A stretch of DNA of 23,701 bases from an uncultured Bacilli bacterium. Lineage in GTDB: Bacteria > Bacillota_I > Bacilli_A > RF39 > UBA660. Below the pieces are notes generated by a model. It made no database searches. It was not told the DNA's origin and saw only the letters and a list, made by a program, of their open reading frames with translations. Both the position numbers and the translations under genes were made by a program. The DNA lies in NCBI GenBank assembly GCA_934167875.1, contig CAKPMC010000015.1, positions 1 through 23,701 on the forward strand, written 5' to 3'. This document shows positions 1 through 7,737 of this stretch, in pieces (the first letter of the stretch is position 1; each line of letters begins with the position of its first letter).

Positions 1-34
1 TTTTTACTTTATCTTCATAACTTAATTTACTCAT
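1..34 (-). CDS. Partial IS3-family OrfA transposase subunit (N-terminus only)
   Basis: An ATG at 32-34 on the minus strand opens a frame of 11 codons (MSKLSYEDKVK) that runs off the window edge. The wording resembles the start of IS3/IS150 OrfA proteins, which carry a helix-turn-helix domain that binds the IS ends. GAGG lies about 9 bases upstream, inside the descending arm of the hairpin at 40-70. Too little is present to confirm the family. Confidence 0.4.
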   Translation of the reverse strand, partial: MSKLSYEDKVK

Positions 35-35
35 A

Positions 36-70
36 TAAAAACCTCGTTTCTATGTCCAAGAAACGGGGTT
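36..70 (-). terminator. Intrinsic terminator inside the IS end
   Basis: Bases 40-51 pair with 59-70 (12 pairs, one G-T) around a 7-base loop, followed on the minus strand by a run of five T. It lies between pilB and the IS ORF, so it would end pilB transcription and shield the transposase from read-through, as terminators in IS ends commonly do. Confidence 0.6.
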
Positions 71-77
71 CATATCA

Positions 78-1313
78 TTATTGATTGTCTTTATTCATTT
101 CTAATTCAGCAACTTTAGTATCTAAATCATCTTCAATTTCAATTAATTTATAAATTTCCTCAAAAGTAGTATATCCTTTTAATACTTTATCAAGTCCATC
201 TTGTAGTAAGGTAATAGTGTGATTTCTACCATATACCATTTCTCTTAAATCTTCTTTTTTAAGATGCTCGTTAGCAAGTTGATCTCTTAATTCTTCATCT
301 ATTGATAAAACTTCTTGAATAGCGATTCTGCCATGATAACCATTGGTACATTCTTCACATTTTCCTGTTTCCCATATTTCGGGTACATCTTTATTTAATA
401 CACTTTTAAATAATTTTTTTTCAAATGGAGTAGTTGGACGTAGCTTTCTACAATGTGTACATAGACGTCTAGCTAATTTTTGTGAAACTATACCAGCAAG
501 GGCACTAGATAATAAATATCTTTCAACATCCATATCTAATAATCTTTCTATTGTACTTAGTGAATTATTGGTGTGAATAGTAGAAAGAACTAAATGTCCA
601 GTGATAGAAGCACGAACAGCGATTTGAGCAGTTTCAGAATCACGAATTTCACCAATCAAAATAATATTAGGGTCCTGTCTTAAAATGGAACGTAATACAT
701 TAGCAAAAGTTAAACCAATGTCTGAATTTACCTGTACTTGATTGACTCCTTCAATGTTCATTTCAATTGGGTCTTCAACAGTAATAATATTTCTTTCTTC
801 ATCATTTAATTCTTGTAGCATTGAATAAGTAGTAGTAGATTTACCAGATCCAGTAGCTCCAGTTACTAAAATAATACCATTAGGAATAGATAACATTTTT
901 TCTACTTTTGTATAATTCTCTGGTGAAAAATCTAGACTTTTTAATCCGCTTAAACTCATACTATAATCTAAAATACGAATAACGGCTTTTTCACCTTCAT
1001 TAGTAGGAAGTACAGAAACACGCATATCTAGATCCATATCATCAATTTTACCCTTAATAGCACCATCTTGAGGTAGACGATTTTCGGTAATATTCATTCC
1101 AGCTATTAATTTAATTCTGGTAATTAGATTTCTTTCAGATGCTTTGGGTATAATAGCATGATCCCTTAAATCACCATCTATACGCATTCTTATTTTTAAT
1201 CCATCTTCTTGTGGATCAAAGTGAATATCAGAGGCTCTGGATTTAACGCCTGTAATAATAATTTTATTAACCAAATCAACGATTGGTGTTTTCTCTACAT
1301 CATAATTTATCAT
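78..1313 (-). CDS. Type II/IV secretion-pilus assembly ATPase (PilB/GspE/ComGA family)
   Basis: This hexameric cytoplasmic ATPase would power assembly of a type IV-pilus-like fibre from prepilins, such as those encoded divergently at 1408-4868. Seen in the 411-residue protein: Walker A GATGSGKS at about 152-159, Asp box ITVEDPIE (177-184), Walker B IILIGEIRD (217-224), a His box around STIHTNN, and a zinc-binding tetracysteine (C285, C288, C319, C322). It lacks the roughly 150-residue N-terminal MshEN domain of full-length PilB, so it resembles short ComGA-type ATPases. The ATG at 1311-1313 has GAGGG about 8 bases upstream. The stop codon lies directly against the IS end, so an inner-membrane PilC/GspF gene, if once downstream, is cut off from this transcript. 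The paralogue (PilB, GspE or ComGA) cannot be fixed. Confidence 0.93.
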   Translation of the reverse strand: MINYDVEKTPIVDLVNKIIITGVKSRASDIHFDPQEDGLKIRMRIDGDLRDHAIIPKASERNLITRIKLIAGMNITENRLPQDGAIKGKIDDMDLDMRVSVLPTNEGEKAVIRILDYSMSLSGLKSLDFSPENYTKVEKMLSIPNGIILVTGATGSGKSTTTYSMLQELNDEERNIITVEDPIEMNIEGVNQVQVNSDIGLTFANVLRSILRQDPNIILIGEIRDSETAQIAVRASITGHLVLSTIHTNNSLSTIERLLDMDVERYLLSSALAGIVSQKLARRLCTHCRKLRPTTPFEKKLFKSVLNKDVPEIWETGKCEECTNGYHGRIAIQEVLSIDEELRDQLANEHLKKEDLREMVYGRNHTITLLQDGLDKVLKGYTTFEEIYKLIEIEDDLDTKVAELEMNKDNQ

Positions 1314-1407
1314 ACTTTTTCCCTCAACTTTATTCTTTTTATGGTATTTTATTCTAATTTATTATATAATAATTTTAGGCTATAATCAATAAAGGATAGT
1401 GAATTTT
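1314..1407. promoter_or_regulatory. Divergent promoter region between pilB-like and prepilin genes
   Basis: This very AT-rich 94-bp interval separates two divergent genes of one pathway. A symmetric TTATATAA contains TATAAT at 1365-1370 and could serve either direction; a second TATAAT lies at 1382-1387 on the plus strand but is very close to the ribosome binding site AAAGGA (1391-1396). No convincing -35 box is seen. Confidence 0.4.
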
Positions 1408-2565
1408 ATGAAAATGTTGAATAAAAAGGGATTTGTTTTAGTTGAAACATTAATAGTTACTGCTTTTGTTGTTACACTTTTTATTATTGTGTATCAAAAT
1501 GTTATACCATACATTGGTGAATATGAAAAAATGTCTTCATATGATGATGTTGATTCTGTTTATGCAAGTAATTTAATGAAACAAGTAATAATAAAATATG
1601 CTGATCTTAATTATATTGATACACAACTTAAAAATAATACTTATGTTAATATTAGTGATTGTAGTAATAGTTTAATATATCGTGATCAAGATTATTGCCT
1701 TAAGGTTAAAAATACTTTAGGTATTAGTAATGATGATTATATTTTACTTACTAGATATGATATAAGTAGTTTCCGTGAAGAAGTTAAGAAAAATGATTTT
1801 TTTGATTCGGGTAAATTAAGTAATTTTAGAAGTTATATTAATACTGTTTCTAATTTAGATACTTTTTATGATCCAAGTGATAATACTAAACAGGTAAGTG
1901 GTAAATATCGTTTATTTATGACTAGAACGGTTACTAATAGTGATTTATCAACTTCTATGAAATATGTAAATATAGGTGTCTTTTTAGGTAATTATACTAG
2001 GTATTATGCAGGTGATATGATTACTTTTAATCCTGGTGATGGAGATAGAAATTTTTATGTACTTAAAGATAGTTCTTCTAAAGAAAGTACTTTAACTTTA
2101 ATATTAGCTAATAATTTAGGTGATAATATCAATTTCAATAGTACTGGTGTTAGTGGTAATCCTGATACTTTACTTTCATATTTGAAACAGATGACGGATA
2201 CATGGGTTAATACTAAGTCACTTACTAGTAGTAATCAGTTTTCTTCTAGTGATGGTTATACAATTTATTATAATAATTATCATGCTAGATTGCTTGATGA
2301 AAATGATATTTATAATTTACTAGGATGCAGAGTAAGTAAAAAATGCTTTGATGTTGGAAGTTTGTTTGAAACTAACTTGAGTAATACTAAATTTTTATAT
2401 GATAATTTAAATAATAATGGTTATTGGTTGGCAAGTACCGTTAATAATAATTCTGGTTTTGCTTGGACAGTTCAAAATGGTAAGCTTGCACCAATGGAAA
2501 TTACGGGTACTAATAACATTGGTCTTAGACCAGTTATCGTTATAGATAAAGATAAATTAAAGTAG
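1408..2565 (+). CDS. Prepilin-like protein with large C-terminal domain
   Basis: The N-terminus has a class-A type IV prepilin signature: a short basic leader (KMLNKK), G8, then FVLVE with the conserved Glu at mature position 5, and a hydrophobic helix. A prepilin peptidase should cut after G8 so the protein can enter a pilus or pseudopilus. The roughly 330-residue periplasmic-side part is rich in Asn, Ser and Thr. Its last 170 residues contain GYWLAS and end in GLRPVIVI, and resemble the domain that is duplicated in the next protein (DUF6273-like, from memory). At 385 aa it is far longer than typical minor pilins (about 120-200). I chose ATG 1408 because AAAGGA at 1391-1396 is too close to the in-frame GTG at 1399. 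The next gene starts 8 bases after the stop, so the two are probably one operon. Confidence 0.75.
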   Translation: MKMLNKKGFVLVETLIVTAFVVTLFIIVYQNVIPYIGEYEKMSSYDDVDSVYASNLMKQVIIKYADLNYIDTQLKNNTYVNISDCSNSLIYRDQDYCLKVKNTLGISNDDYILLTRYDISSFREEVKKNDFFDSGKLSNFRSYINTVSNLDTFYDPSDNTKQVSGKYRLFMTRTVTNSDLSTSMKYVNIGVFLGNYTRYYAGDMITFNPGDGDRNFYVLKDSSSKESTLTLILANNLGDNINFNSTGVSGNPDTLLSYLKQMTDTWVNTKSLTSSNQFSSSDGYTIYYNNYHARLLDENDIYNLLGCRVSKKCFDVGSLFETNLSNTKFLYDNLNNNGYWLASTVNNNSGFAWTVQNGKLAPMEITGTNNIGLRPVIVIDKDKLK

Positions 2566-2573
2566 GTGATATA

Positions 2574-4868
2574 ATGAAATTAAATAATAAAGGTATGAGT
2601 ATTATTGAAATTGTATTAACGTTTGCTTTAATTATGGCTATGGTAATTGGAATGTTTACTATTATTATGAATTATCGTGATAAAGCTAGTTTAAGTTTGA
2701 AAAAACTAGAAATGGATACATTTAAGAATACTTTAACTAAGGATATTCAAGATGATATTTTAAATCTTGGTGTAAAAGAAATTAACACTGATGGTGAGTG
2801 TAGTAGTATTCAGGGTTTATCTCAATGTATTAATATTGTATATAGAGATGATAGCGAAAAAACTTTTGGAACTAGTAAAATTGATGCTAACAATAAAGAC
2901 AGTGTAGAAAATAAATTTATATATTATGATGGTGAAAAGTATAAATTACGTGATTCATTACCAGATAAAATACCTAGTGGTAGAAATATTTTGGATTTTC
3001 AATCTATAACAGTAGAAGATAATAATATTTTAACAACTGATTCTACTATATTGAGTAATGGTGAAGAAGTAGATATATATTCTATAGATGTATATGTTTC
3101 ACATGTTGATTTTGATCAAGATTTTGGGATTCATATAGTAGCTGTTAGTGATGAAGATTTGGATGATGAAATAAATGAAGATACTGGTAAATTTAAAGAG
3201 AAAATTTTAACTGATAATAATGTGATAACTGCTAAACCTAATTTAACTACTACTTCTAATAATGCTGGTGATAGTAGTGGCTTGTATAAGTCTATGTCAA
3301 CAAATAGTGGTAAACCAACATATTATTTTAGGGGAAATGTAACTAATAACTATGTATCATTTGCTGGTTTTACTTGGAAAATAATTAGAATTAATGAAGA
3401 TGGTACAGTTAGAATTATTATGACAGAGGGAATAAATAATAATACGATTTATCAATATTCTAATAATCCTAGTGATTATAATTCTTCATATTATTCAAAT
3501 AGTAATGCTAAAACACAACTTGATAATTGGTATAATACTAATTTAACTAAATATGATTCTTACATAGCTGATGGTAGTTATTGTGAAGCTGCTAAGACCG
3601 TTATTGATGATACACATTCTAATACGCTTGGAAATACTACATTAACTCCAATAGGCGAGTATAATCCTACTTTTAAATGTTTGAATGATAGTAATAATTA
3701 TGGAAAATTAACTGCTAAAATTGGTTTAATTACTTATGATGAAGTTGTGTATGCTGGTGGTTATGCTGATACTGTTAATGCTAACTATTATTTGAATATT
3801 CCAAGTTCTAGACATATTTTAACTATGAATTCTTGTGGTTTAAGGACAAGTGCTAACATATATGATATTTGGTTTGTAAGAAATTGGAGTTTGATTAATA
3901 GTGGTTCTAGTTTTCAAAATGGTTATTTATCAGCTACTTTAACTAATGAAACTAATAGTACTTGGGGTGGATCATTAGTACCTGTAATTAATATTAAAGC
4001 CGACGTTGAAGCTATAGGTACTGGTACAAGTTCTGATCCTTATGTAATAGGAGAAACTATTAATGAAAAAATTCTTAATAATAATACAATAATAACAGCA
4101 AATCCTACTTTAACTACATCTTCCAATAATACTAAGGATACAGCTGGATTATATAAATCAACTGATACTAATAGTGGTAATCCAACTTATTATTTTAGAG
4201 GAAATGTTACTAATAACTATGTATCATTTGCTGATCAAACATGGAGAATAGTTCGTATTAATGAAGATGGTAGTGTTAGATTGATATTACAGACTGGTAT
4301 TAATAGTAATAAAACATATGCCTATGGTACTAGTGAGAAAAATTATTATACGGATAGTAATGCTAAGACAGTTATAGATGATTGGTATAATTCTAATTTA
4401 ATTAACTATGATTCATATATATTAACTGGAAATTATTGTGAAGAATATAGAGTATTATGGAATGAAAATTATACATCAGACAGTGCTACAGCAGTTAAAT
4501 TTAATTTATATACACCAACATTTAAATGTGCTACTGATGGTAATGGGCATGGGGTAGTAAATACAAAAGTTGGCTTGATTACTTACGATGAAGCTTTATA
4601 TGCTGGAGCTTATCCGGTTAAAAAAAATAATAGCTACTATTTATATAATGGAAGTACTTCTAGAACGATGAGTCCATCTGGTAGATTAAATAATAGTATT
4701 AAATCAGCTTCTACTTGGGAACTTACATCTTCTTCTTATTCTCTTAGCTATAGTAATAATACTGGCGAAAAAGCTTTAAGACCGGTAATTAATTTAAAAG
4801 CTAATGCTGTAGTTATTGATGGAACTGGTACTAAAACAGATCCTTATAAAATAGGTTTAAATAAATAA
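2574..4868 (+). CDS. Giant prepilin-like protein with two tandem copies of a C-terminal domain
   Basis: The leader MKLNNKG is followed by MSIIEIVLTF, with cleavage expected after G7 and the Glu at mature position 5, then a hydrophobic helix, so this is a prepilin peptidase substrate. After a region of about 170 residues, two homologous blocks of about 270-285 residues follow (about 209-494 and 498-764). Each starts with (N)NxIITAxPxLTTxSNN, carries YYFRGNVTNNYVSFA and a TW(K/R)I(I/V)RINEDG motif, and ends in PVIN(I/L)KA...GTGT..DPY.IG. Both contain paired Cys residues around YC and FKC. Near-identical DNA stretches (about 3329-3365 and 4192-4230) point to a fairly recent internal duplication. 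At 764 aa this is unusual for a pilin; a tip adhesin or minor pilin is my inference. RBS TAGGTGAT precedes ATG 2574. It converges with ylbJ and overlaps it by 12 bases. Confidence 0.75.
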   Translation: MKLNNKGMSIIEIVLTFALIMAMVIGMFTIIMNYRDKASLSLKKLEMDTFKNTLTKDIQDDILNLGVKEINTDGECSSIQGLSQCINIVYRDDSEKTFGTSKIDANNKDSVENKFIYYDGEKYKLRDSLPDKIPSGRNILDFQSITVEDNNILTTDSTILSNGEEVDIYSIDVYVSHVDFDQDFGIHIVAVSDEDLDDEINEDTGKFKEKILTDNNVITAKPNLTTTSNNAGDSSGLYKSMSTNSGKPTYYFRGNVTNNYVSFAGFTWKIIRINEDGTVRIIMTEGINNNTIYQYSNNPSDYNSSYYSNSNAKTQLDNWYNTNLTKYDSYIADGSYCEAAKTVIDDTHSNTLGNTTLTPIGEYNPTFKCLNDSNNYGKLTAKIGLITYDEVVYAGGYADTVNANYYLNIPSSRHILTMNSCGLRTSANIYDIWFVRNWSLINSGSSFQNGYLSATLTNETNSTWGGSLVPVINIKADVEAIGTGTSSDPYVIGETINEKILNNNTIITANPTLTTSSNNTKDTAGLYKSTDTNSGNPTYYFRGNVTNNYVSFADQTWRIVRINEDGSVRLILQTGINSNKTYAYGTSEKNYYTDSNAKTVIDDWYNSNLINYDSYILTGNYCEEYRVLWNENYTSDSATAVKFNLYTPTFKCATDGNGHGVVNTKVGLITYDEALYAGAYPVKKNNSYYLYNGSTSRTMSPSGRLNNSIKSASTWELTSSSYSLSYSNNTGEKALRPVINLKANAVVIDGTGTKTDPYKIGLNK

Positions 4869-5792
4869 AAAATATAAGATAGATACAAATATTATAGCTA
4901 ATATTGAATGAATTATTCTAGCATATAAAAAATATTTGTATCTTATTTTTTTATCAGAGATAATACCTATTACTTGCGCATGTACACTTAAACCTCCAAA
5001 GGAGATAATTCCGGTAATTAGTATTACTTTTATTAATTCTAATGTATTTAATTCGGCTACTAATTTTACTCCTTGTGTCATCTCTAATATACCAGATATG
5101 ATAGTTGAAATAATTGGTGGTAGGGTAATTATTTCATTAATAATTGTACTAACTATTAGAAAAATAGTAACTATTCCTAATAGTAAAAACATAGTATTTA
5201 AACTTGATATAATACTTTCTGTTAATACTTGACCAAATGGCTTATTATTTTTAATTTTACTATTATTCATAGCTTTAGTATTACTACTTTTATCTCTAAA
5301 TATATATCCAACTAATAAACCACTTAATATATGGGCAATTAGAATTAAAATAGCTATTTTTTGATTATTTAATAAAATACTACCAATCATTCCTAATATA
5401 AATAAAGGATTAGAATAATGAGTAAAAGTTAATAATCTTTCAGCTTGTTTTTCATTTATTACTTTTTTCTCTACTAAATCAGTAGTGTATTTAGCTCCAG
5501 ATGGAAAACCAGAAATTAGACTAGCTGCTAAAACAAAGCCACATTCACCAGGTAAATGATAAAATTTATTCATTGGATAGGATAGTATATTTCCAATTAT
5601 ATCTACAAAGCCATAATTTAACAGCATATTAGAAAAAACAAAAAAAGGAAATAGTGTTGGAAATAAATTATCTTTCCAAATAGAAATAGAAAAACTAACG
5701 CTTTCTATAACTTTAGATGATGCTGTTATCATATAAAATATAATTGTCAATAATAGACATATCATTATTATATTAGTTTTCTTTTTATTCAT
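4857..5792 (-). CDS. ylbJ: Sporulation integral membrane protein YlbJ
   Basis: This polytopic membrane protein of about 311 residues has the nucleoside-recognition 'Gate' type fold; in Bacillus subtilis YlbJ is made under sigma-E in the mother cell and is needed for heat-resistant spores. Family-like segments are seen: DNLFPTLFPFFVFSNMLL, SGFPSGAKYTTDL, then RLLTFTHYSNPLFILG, and eight or so hydrophobic stretches. An ATG at 5799-5801 is in frame, but the GAAAGA before it is too close; that sequence is well spaced for ATG 5790-5792, which I prefer. It is divergent from the PDZ-Lon protease gene, whose B. subtilis relative ylbL also lies near ylbJ, so the neighbourhood supports the call. Confidence 0.82.
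   Translation of the reverse strand: MNKKKTNIIMICLLLTIIFYMITASSKVIESVSFSISIWKDNLFPTLFPFFVFSNMLLNYGFVDIIGNILSYPMNKFYHLPGECGFVLAASLISGFPSGAKYTTDLVEKKVINEKQAERLLTFTHYSNPLFILGMIGSILLNNQKIAILILIAHILSGLLVGYIFRDKSSNTKAMNNSKIKNNKPFGQVLTESIISSLNTMFLLLGIVTIFLIVSTIINEIITLPPIISTIISGILEMTQGVKLVAELNTLELIKVILITGIISFGGLSVHAQVIGIISDKKIRYKYFLYARIIHSILAIIFVSILYFLFI
4882..4950 (+). terminator. Possible terminator for the prepilin operon, inside the ylbJ 3' coding region
   Basis: GATACAAATATT (4882-4893) is perfectly inverted at 4931-4942 and followed by TTATTTTTTTA. The 37-base loop can fold further (GCTA with TAGC, GAAT with ATTC). The arms lie in the last codons of the oppositely oriented ylbJ gene, so they must serve both the protein sequence and the hairpin. 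The long loop keeps confidence moderate. Confidence 0.45.
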
Positions 5793-5839
5793 AAAACACA
5801 TTCTTTCGTGTTATAATTTAGTAATAAAGGAATGATTAC

Positions 5840-6853
5840 ATGTTTAATAAAGTGTATGAAAATAGTATAAAGTTTATTAAAGAAAATTACTTATGGCTAT
5901 TATTATATTTAGTAGTATTAGCTAGTATGTTGTATCCACTACCATATTATATATATACTGGTGGTGGAATTATAAATATTGATTCTAAAGTTAATGTAGA
6001 TGATGGCAATAATTCTAAAGGTAGTTTTAATATGTGTTATGTTTCTGAAATAAATGCTACTATTCCTACTTATATTATTTCTTATTTTAATAAGAACTGG
6101 GATGTTGTTTCAAAAGAAGATGTTTCTCTATCAACAAATGAAACTAGAAAAGATATCTTGATAAGAGATCAGGTTTCTTTATTAGGAGCTAATCAAAATG
6201 CTATTATAACAGCTTATAATTATGCTAATGTTCCTTATAGTCTTACAAATAGACATAATTATATTATTTATATTAGTGAAGAAAGTGATACTGATTTAAA
6301 AGTCGGCGATGAACTATTAAAAGTTGATAATATTACTGTTACTGATATTACATCTGTTGCTAATATTATAGATAATAAAAATGTTGGTGATAAAATAGAA
6401 TTGACTGTTAAAAATGGAGATAAAGAAACTACTAAATATGCTATTGTTAGAATGGAAAAAAATAGAAAAGTAATTGGTATTTCTTTTGAAACTATATATG
6501 ATTATACTACTGATAAAAAAATAGACTTTAATTTTAAAAATAATGAATCTGGACCTAGTGGTGGTTTGATGCTTAGCTTATTTATTTATGATAAATTAGT
6601 TAGTGAAGATATAACTAAAGGTTTAAAAATATCAGGTACTGGTACAATAGATAAAACTGGTAATGTTGGTGAAATAGGTGGCGTAAAGTATAAATTAAAC
6701 GGTGCTGTTAAAGCTAAAAGTGATATATTCTTAGTTCCAACTGGTGATAATTATGAGGAGGCAATAAGGGAACAAAAAAAACATAATTATAAAATTAAAA
6801 TAATTGGTGTTAGTACTTTTGAAGAAGCACTTAAAAAGCTTAAGGAAATGTAA
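5840..6853 (+). CDS. Membrane-anchored PDZ-Lon (S16) protease, SepM/YlbL family
   Basis: One N-terminal membrane helix (about 17-37) is followed by an extracytoplasmic part with a PDZ-like domain (about 130-203, SDTDLKVGDELLKVDN) and a C-terminal Lon-type proteolytic domain (about 235-330). The catalytic Ser is S240 in ESGPSGG and the catalytic Lys is K285 in IGGVKYKLNGA, by analogy with E. coli Lon S679/K722. Relatives include SepM of Streptococcus mutans, which trims a competence pheromone, and YlbL of B. subtilis, linked to recovery from DNA damage. The substrate here is unknown. The 337-residue length is normal for the family. RBS AAAGGA lies about 9 bases before ATG 5840. The stop codon lies inside the terminator hairpin at 6842-6872. 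Confidence 0.87.
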   Translation: MFNKVYENSIKFIKENYLWLLLYLVVLASMLYPLPYYIYTGGGIINIDSKVNVDDGNNSKGSFNMCYVSEINATIPTYIISYFNKNWDVVSKEDVSLSTNETRKDILIRDQVSLLGANQNAIITAYNYANVPYSLTNRHNYIIYISEESDTDLKVGDELLKVDNITVTDITSVANIIDNKNVGDKIELTVKNGDKETTKYAIVRMEKNRKVIGISFETIYDYTTDKKIDFNFKNNESGPSGGLMLSLFIYDKLVSEDITKGLKISGTGTIDKTGNVGEIGGVKYKLNGAVKAKSDIFLVPTGDNYEEAIREQKKHNYKIKIIGVSTFEEALKKLKEM

Positions 6854-6872
6854 AAAAGACATTTCCTTTTAT
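6842..6872 (+). terminator. Intrinsic terminator of the PDZ-Lon protease gene
   Basis: AAGGAAATGT (6842-6851) pairs perfectly with ACATTTCCTT (6859-6868) around a 7-base A-rich loop, followed by TTAT. The ascending arm contains the end of the reading frame. Confidence 0.75.
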
Positions 6873-6881
6873 AATTTAAAA

Positions 6882-6890
6882 TGATATAAT
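6882..6890 (+). promoter_or_regulatory. Extended -10 promoter for the 6913-mutS operon
   Basis: TGATATAAT is a consensus TATAAT (6885-6890) with a TGn extension, 22 bases before the start codon and just after a terminator. There is no good -35 box. Similar TGn -10 elements occur before nusB, 12308 and 14527. Confidence 0.5.
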
Positions 6891-6912
6891 AATAAGTACT
6901 TTGGTGATGTAT

Positions 6913-7737
6913 ATGAAAAATAAAATTTATGTTGAATCATTTGGCTATCAAAAAGTTTCGTTACTTGAAATTGAAGAGTTGGAAGAACTATTTGTGGCAG
7001 AATTTTCTTACAAAAAGAATAAATATTATGGAATAATTGATAAAAATGCTAGATTATTAGTTCCATTTTCTACTAATCAAATTGTTGAAGTTTTTGCTAC
7101 TAATGATAAATCAGAATGCTGTTTTACTTTTAATTATGAACAGGGTGGATATCGTTCAGTTCATTTATCCAAAACTAATGATAAATATGTATTAAAAGCT
7201 GATATTCATGGTAATGATTATACTTCATGTAGATTAGTTAATACTATCAACGATAACTATTGGTTTATTGAAAGTATTACAGATGGTTTAGCTGAATATA
7301 GTCTGTATGATCCTCATCAAGCTAAAATTTTAACTCCATCATTTACTGAAATTAGTTTCGAAGAAGAAGAGGGAAGAATTCTTGCATATGTAGAAAGAGA
7401 TTTAGCTACTAAGTATGAAAATGAATGGTATGTTTTAGGAAGCATATGTTCTTTTATTGATAAGGATGGTAGTTTTGTAACTCCTATTTATGTACCTGAA
7501 TTTGATTTATGTTATGATGGTAGAAGATATAATAATGATTTTAATTTTAAAGCTTTTAACATGTTTAGTAATAGTGTAAAAGAAATATTAGAAGATAATA
7601 AATATCAACGTGATCAACATATTACTGATACTTTAGCTACTATTTTTAGTGAACCTTATGATTATAATAATATGGTAATTTCTAAGGCTCCAGCTAAGAT
7701 AATTGAATTTCCAGGAGGCAGTAATGAAAAGAAGTGA
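6913..7737 (+). CDS. Unknown protein overlapping mutS
   Basis: I do not recognise this 274-residue protein. It is soluble (no signal peptide or membrane helix), acidic and rich in Asp, Glu, Tyr and Phe. Short segments such as YYGIIDKNARLLVPF and CSFIDKDGSFVTPIY look like WG-repeat-style strands (hydrophobic - IDK.G - hydrophobic - P), so a small repeat-based beta fold is possible. I start at ATG 6913, preceded by GGTGAT, rather than at the upstream in-frame TTG 6901. Its stop overlaps the mutS start by 14 bases, and mutS's RBS lies inside it, so the two are probably translationally coupled. Confidence 0.7.
   Translation: MKNKIYVESFGYQKVSLLEIEELEELFVAEFSYKKNKYYGIIDKNARLLVPFSTNQIVEVFATNDKSECCFTFNYEQGGYRSVHLSKTNDKYVLKADIHGNDYTSCRLVNTINDNYWFIESITDGLAEYSLYDPHQAKILTPSFTEISFEEEEGRILAYVERDLATKYENEWYVLGSICSFIDKDGSFVTPIYVPEFDLCYDGRRYNNDFNFKAFNMFSNSVKEILEDNKYQRDQHITDTLATIFSEPYDYNNMVISKAPAKIIEFPGGSNEKK

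Larger units (their letters stand above)
1..77 (-). mobile_element. Terminal fragment of an IS3-family (IS150-like) insertion sequence
   Basis: Read on the minus strand, the segment starts at base 77 with TGATATGAACCCCG and continues with TTTCTTGGACA. The terminal TG and the CCCC...TTGGAC pattern are, from memory, typical of IS3/IS150-group left ends. Inside it are a hairpin and then the first codons of a small ORF starting MSKLSYEDKVK, which resembles the helix-turn-helix OrfA transposase subunit of that family. The element abuts the pilB stop codon (78-80). The fragment length equals the 77-base repeat at the other contig end, which suggests that assembly stopped one k-mer into a multicopy element. 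The family call rests on a short sequence and memory only. Confidence 0.6.

Noticed and set aside
343..576. Plus-strand frame of 77 codons inside the pilB-like gene.
   Set aside because: It is a shadow of a protein with complete ATPase motifs on the other strand and has no RBS.
4067..4868. The second domain copy of the 764-aa protein as a separate gene or frameshift product.
   Set aside because: The reading frame is continuous across the copies with no internal RBS/start; it is an in-frame duplication.
4936..5232. Plus-strand frame of 98 codons inside ylbJ.
   Set aside because: It is antisense to a conserved membrane protein and reflects AT-rich DNA; no independent support.
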